Of a DNA stretch of 64,000 nucleotides, positions 62,568 through 64,000 are shown in pieces. This DNA comes from Clostridium pasteurianum BC1 (GTDB lineage Bacteria > Bacillota > Clostridia > Clostridiales > Clostridiaceae). Numbering within the stretch: the first letter of the stretch is position 1; each line of letters begins with the position of its first letter. The notes beneath the pieces are model-generated. The model had not been told where the DNA came from and did not search any database. It was given only the letters and a program-made list of their open reading frames with translations. The position numbers and the translations under genes are program-made. The stretch is from the NCBI RefSeq assembly GCF_000389635.1, contig NC_021182.1, forward strand, positions 1,798,001 to 1,862,000. Direction: 5' to 3'.

Positions 62568-63740
62568 GTGAAGAAAACTCATATTGCAATGATTAACGTT
62601 TCTGCTTATGGACATATTAATCCAACACTAGCCGTTGTATCAGAGCTCGTTAAAAGAGGCTATGAAGTGACTTATCCAACAACTGAAGAATTTATGCCTG
62701 CTATTAGGGAGTCAGGGGGTACTCCTTTTCTCTATCATTCCAAATTAAGTCAATTAGATCATGTAAAGATAATAGAAGACGTAAAAATGAGAGATAAAAA
62801 TGTCCCAATTATGATACTTGAAGAAGCCATATCTACTTTTTCACAATTGGAGCAGTTGTATAAAGATGATCTTCCTGATTTAATTCTGTTTGATTTTATG
62901 GCATTAGCCGGAAAATTGTTTGCTGCAAAGCACGGCATAGATTCAGTACAGCTATCTTCTTCCTATGCTCAGAATGAGCATTTATCAATAATATCTAATT
63001 TCCCTAACGAAGTAATAAAAGAATTGGCGTCGATGCTTGAGGTTTTTTCTGAGAAGGAAGGAATTGCAGGTTTATCTGTTCAGGAATTATTAGGTTCTGA
63101 AAAATTAAATATTGCCTTTTTACCTCGGGCTTTTCAGCCTAAAGGTGATACCTTTGATGAACGCTTTCTTTTTGTTGGTCCGTCTATCGGAAAACGCAGC
63201 TATCATGAGAGTCTGTATATCGATGGGAATAATGATCATCCTGTAATGTTGATTTCACTAGGTACTATTTTCAACCCATGGTCAGAATTTTATAAAATGT
63301 GCATGGAAGCTTTTCGTGATTCTAGATGGCAAGTTATCATGTCCATAGGGACAAAGATTAATCCAGAAACTTTGGGAGAGATTCCAAATAACTTTACTGT
63401 TCGCCAGCAAGTTCCACAGATCGAAATTCTTCCATATACAGAGTTATTCATCACTCATGGTGGCATGAACAGCACTATGGAAGCGTTGAACTATGGTGTG
63501 CCAATGGTTGTTATTCCACAAATGTTTGAACAAGAAATAACCGCCCGTCGGGTAACTGAATTAGGATTAGGGCAGCATTTTCTACCAAATGAAGTAAATG
63601 CTCAAGTCTTACAGAAATCTGTTCAACAAGTTTCAACGGACAAGCAATTGAAGAAGCGGGTGTATGACATGCAGCAGAAAATTCAAGAAGCAGGCGGAGC
63701 TAAAAAAGCAGCTGAAGAAATTGAAAAGTTTTTAAATTAA
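62568..63740 (+). CDS. Macrolide-type UDP-glycosyltransferase (MGT/YjiC family, GT1)
   Basis: This GT-B enzyme is about 390 residues long. The N-terminal acceptor domain opens with HIAMINVSAYGHINPTLAVVSELVKRGYEVTY. The C-terminal donor domain has LISLGTIFNPWSEFYKMCMEAF and the nucleotide-sugar motif LFITHGGMNSTMEALNYGVPMVVIPQMFEQEITARRV. Such enzymes attach glucose to macrolides, flavonoids or other small molecules and often serve in detoxification. GTG 62568 is chosen because TGGAGG is nine bases upstream; TTG 62559 is too close to it. The divergent TetR gene is the likely regulator. The base composition is slightly richer in G and C than the region. Confidence 0.92.
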   Translation: MKKTHIAMINVSAYGHINPTLAVVSELVKRGYEVTYPTTEEFMPAIRESGGTPFLYHSKLSQLDHVKIIEDVKMRDKNVPIMILEEAISTFSQLEQLYKDDLPDLILFDFMALAGKLFAAKHGIDSVQLSSSYAQNEHLSIISNFPNEVIKELASMLEVFSEKEGIAGLSVQELLGSEKLNIAFLPRAFQPKGDTFDERFLFVGPSIGKRSYHESLYIDGNNDHPVMLISLGTIFNPWSEFYKMCMEAFRDSRWQVIMSIGTKINPETLGEIPNNFTVRQQVPQIEILPYTELFITHGGMNSTMEALNYGVPMVVIPQMFEQEITARRVTELGLGQHFLPNEVNAQVLQKSVQQVSTDKQLKKRVYDMQQKIQEAGGAKKAAEEIEKFLN

Positions 63741-64000
63741 AAAAAGAAAGAGGTATTTTGGCTTAAAATTTTAAATATCAAATATAAAAAATAGATGTAT
63801 AATAAAAATTCCTTACATTTGTTTTTTATATTTAATGCTTAAGAGGTAGAAAAATTTATGGAATATAGTAGTATAAATTATGTATTAAGTATACCAGATT
63901 CTATATATTATTATTGTTATCAATACTGTAAGTTATGACTATATACTGCGAATAATTTATTTGAAAAAATTTAATTATTGATAAAAAAATAATGTCATGT
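63741..64000. other. Right edge of the window, no gene seen
   Basis: AT-rich sequence after the glycosyltransferase gene. No frame, hairpin or repeat is convincing. Confidence 0.4.

Overview
The window is AT-rich (low GC) DNA with clostridial codon use and strong purine-rich ribosome binding sites. It carries an acetone/butanol solvent locus of the kind found in solventogenic Clostridium: adhE, ctfA and ctfB facing a convergent adc. A secondary alcohol dehydrogenase gene of the C. beijerinckii type lies beside them, which suggests an isopropanol-butanol producer. I cannot assign a species. Nor can I tell chromosome from megaplasmid. The density of transposon ends, recombinases, tRNA-end scars and broken genes fits an accessory region or plasmid.

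Layout. 0-3.2 kb: an IS4-type transposase cut by the window edge, a gene-less IS21-like element, an AbrB/RelE-type toxin-antitoxin pair and a frameshifted small gene. 3.2-10.4 kb: the solvent cluster. AdhE reduces butyryl/acetyl-CoA to alcohols. CtfAB moves CoA from acetoacetyl-CoA to acids. Adc makes acetone. Sadh can reduce acetone to isopropanol. 10.5-16.5 kb: DNA bracketed by Tn3-type 38-bp ends. It holds a ruined resolvase, a flavodoxin-like reductase, an amidohydrolase, an alpha/beta hydrolase with its MarR regulator (consensus promoter, two operators) and a VOC protein. 16.9-31.8 kb: a defence island between serine recombinases. It contains a Tn3 transposase remnant, a PD-(D/E)XK-like protein, a protein with an RX4H (HEPN-type) motif, a membrane KAP NTPase, and a type I restriction-modification operon. 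That operon includes a 48-residue helix-turn-helix gene coupled to hsdM and a GIY-YIG-like gene between hsdS and hsdR.

32-41.7 kb: membrane and exported proteins, a bicovalent FAD oxidoreductase, phage debris, a zinc-phospholipase-like protein, a broken DedA gene, a phosphodiester glycosidase/propeller pair, and a three-gene unit whose third member is SecB-like (a candidate toxin-antitoxin-chaperone system). 41.8-51.3 kb: a segment bracketed by an 18-bp piece of a tRNA anticodon arm. It contains an LPXTG surface protein with a ruined sortase, a GT39 glycosyltransferase, a broken polysaccharide deacetylase, a secreted protein and a truncated ABC ATPase. 51.3-61.8 kb: a segment bracketed by ~215-bp direct repeats ending in a tRNA 3' end. 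It contains an integrase remnant, an IS3 element interrupted by a group II intron whose ends I could place to the base, an Ig-like surface protein with a fresh tandem duplication, a fatty-acyl-AMP ligase and the tail of a polyketide synthase. 61.8-63.7 kb: a TetR regulator divergent from a macrolide-type glycosyltransferase.

The two most interesting unknowns are the SecB-associated three-gene unit at 40.2-41.6 kb and the nuclease-like/HEPN-like/KAP trio at 18.3-23.9 kb. All family assignments are from reading the sequence and recall; no database search was run.
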